Positions 6,149 to 6,823 of a stretch of 6,823 bases of DNA are shown here, piece after piece. The notes beneath the pieces were generated by a model that was not told the origin of the DNA, searched no databases, and saw only the letters and a list, made by a program, of their open reading frames with translations. The translations under genes were made by a program, and so were the position numbers. The DNA is from an uncultured Bacilli bacterium (GTDB lineage: Bacteria; Bacillota_I; Bacilli_A; RF39; UBA660). How positions within the stretch are numbered: position 1 is the first letter of the stretch; the number at the start of each line of letters is the position of its first letter. The stretch lies in contig CANRCO010000066.1 of the NCBI GenBank assembly GCA_947629125.1, positions 1 to 6,823 of the forward strand, given 5' to 3'.

Positions 6149-6178
6149 AGAGATTTATACCTCCAATAAATTCTATGG
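6145..6178 (-). promoter_or_regulatory. Hairpin enclosing the ribosome binding site and AUG of the TnpW-like gene
   Basis: On the minus strand CCATAGAATTTAT (6166-6178) pairs with ATAAATCTCTATGG (6145-6158): 13 base pairs with one bulged C. The 7-base loop TGGAGGT holds the Shine-Dalgarno sequence, and the start codon ATG (6146-6148) lies in the 3' arm. In mRNA this would mask initiation of the small gene and, through coupling, of the recombinase. As DNA it is also a good inverted-repeat operator. Confidence 0.6.
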
Positions 6179-6218
6179 CAATAAACATTATTTTAGTAAT
6201 ATATTTAAGTATGAATAA

Positions 6219-6240
6219 ATCATCTTACTTCGTAAGTGAT
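6219..6240. repeat. Short inverted repeat upstream of the recombinase operon
   Basis: ATCA-T-CTTAC (6219-6228) and GTAAG-TGAT (6232-6240) pair over 9 bases with one bulged T and a TTC loop. No T-run follows on either strand, so it is not a terminator. It lies 70-90 bases before the TnpW-like start, where an operator or leader structure would be expected. No convincing promoter could be picked in 6149-6288; the best weak -10 is TAAAAT on the minus strand. Confidence 0.35.
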
Positions 6241-6288
6241 ATAAAAGTAAAATAGTGATTAATTCCTGTTTTAAATAATTTAGAAAAC

Positions 6289-6337
6289 AAAAAAATCATC
6301 CTAAATTCTAATTTTCATTAAAATTTATAGAATGATT
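6289..6337 (-). terminator. Terminator after the cargo gene
   Basis: AATCATCCT (6294-6302) and AGAATGATT (6329-6337) pair over 9 bases with one wobble, and the stem extends inward through further A/T pairs. On the minus strand it is followed by seven T (6289-6295, partly in the stem). It separates the upstream partial gene from the TnpW-like/recombinase unit, so the latter needs its own promoter. Confidence 0.75.
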
Positions 6338-6340
6338 AAT

Positions 6341-6823
6341 TTATTGATTATTAGCTTTTAATTTTAAAGTTTTTACAAATCTATCTGTTAATGCTGGTCT
6401 TGCAAATTGTTCTTCTAATATTAAAACACTATTTTTATATCTGTTATATGCTTTTTTATAGTTTCCTAGTACTATTTGTTTAACACAATAATCAACAATA
6501 TTATCATAAATATAATCATAAATTATACCAGATTTTTCTTCTTTATTAATAGTTTCAACAATGATTGGCGCGATTTCATAATAATGTTCTATATCTTCTT
6601 TTGAAACAAAATTATCTCTAAACCATCTTAATACTGTTAATTCATAGCAATTATCATCAAAATTTTCTTGAAAATAATTTATACAAGCCGAAGTTAAATA
6701 ACAACCTCCTGATCCCGAATTTGTATCATTTTTGTCAGGGTCGTGTGTTGTAGAACTCCATGATTCTTTATCATAATTTACATTAACATGTACTGCATCA
6801 TGTGGTTTATCAACTTCACCACC
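6341..6823 (-). CDS. Uncharacterised protein with GGCYLTSAC motif, C-terminal part (5' end beyond right edge)
   Basis: The frame is open from the right edge to TAA 6341-6343, giving the last 160 residues. The visible part starts with a polar stretch containing PHDAVHVNVNY and THDPDKNDTNSGSGG, a flexible linker. It is followed by GGCYLTSAC (39-47) and NFDDNCYELTVLRWFRDNF (54-72), then a helical region ending in a basic tail. This arrangement resembles the C-terminal CFI-box-type domain found on many Bacillota proteins: Gly-Gly-Cys-aromatic-hydrophobic-Thr-Thr/Ser-Ala, a third Cys (59) and an LRxFRD segment. Its biochemical role is not known to me. Conserved cysteines at 41, 47 and 59 suggest metal binding or a modification site. 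It is probably element cargo, since it lies inside the presumed element and has its own terminator. No membrane segment is visible. Confidence 0.8.
   Translation of the reverse strand, partial: GGEVDKPHDAVHVNVNYDKESWSSTTHDPDKNDTNSGSGGCYLTSACINYFQENFDDNCYELTVLRWFRDNFVSKEDIEHYYEIAPIIVETINKEEKSGIIYDYIYDNIVDYCVKQIVLGNYKKAYNRYKNSVLILEEQFARPALTDRFVKTLKLKANNQ

Larger units (their letters stand above)
4417..6823. mobile_element. End of an integrated serine-recombinase element (right boundary outside window)
   Basis: LysM coding similarity stops near 4417, and the 3' end of a large serine recombinase gene begins at 4425. The junction therefore lies at about 4414-4430. The recombinase, the TnpW-like small gene and the partial cargo gene all run toward this junction on the minus strand. 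A GA dinucleotide, the core used by TnpX-type enzymes, occurs at 4415-4416, but that alone proves nothing. The element size and second end are not visible. Confidence 0.55.

Overview
The window looks like part of a chromosome of a very AT-rich, probably spore-forming Bacillota (Firmicutes). The evidence is A/T-ending codon use, AGGAGG-type ribosome binding sites, T-tailed hairpin terminators, and a gene strongly resembling the spore germination cell-wall hydrolase CwlJ. Stops are standard, tryptophan is written TGG, and the one tRNA is tRNA-Trp with anticodon CCA, so nothing suggests UGA recoding. The species cannot be named from the sequence.

Left part (1-3123, all minus strand). An ABC exporter-type pair comes first: a MacB/LolD-like ATPase (1286-1987) and the start of its FtsX/MacB-type permease, which runs off the left edge. 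The two lie in different frames, joined at an in-phase A AAA AAG heptamer, so the product may be a single ATPase-permease protein made by -1 frameshifting, or the gene may carry a one-base indel. Next come two small membrane proteins of unknown function, DUF2752 (2071-2490) and DUF4234 (2521-2874), then tRNA-Trp (3050-3123) with tandem terminators and an extended -10 promoter.

Middle (3203-4437). A cwlJ-like gene on the plus strand converges on a LysM-repeat gene on the minus strand, and the two share a bidirectional terminator (3639-3665). The LysM gene has no start: its frame is cut in the middle of its first visible LysM repeat, exactly where the 3' end of a large serine recombinase gene begins.

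Right part (about 4417 to beyond 6823). This is read as one end of an integrated mobile element. It holds the large serine recombinase (TnpX/TndX type), a 56-residue TnpW-like small protein whose stop overlaps the recombinase GTG start (GTGA), and the 3' part of a likely cargo gene with a Gly-Gly-Cys-Tyr-Leu-Thr-Ser-Ala-Cys motif. The start site of the small protein lies in a 13-bp hairpin with the ribosome binding site in the loop and the AUG in the stem. This suggests that recombinase output is held back at translation. The far end of the element, with the missing 5' part of the LysM gene, should lie outside the window.
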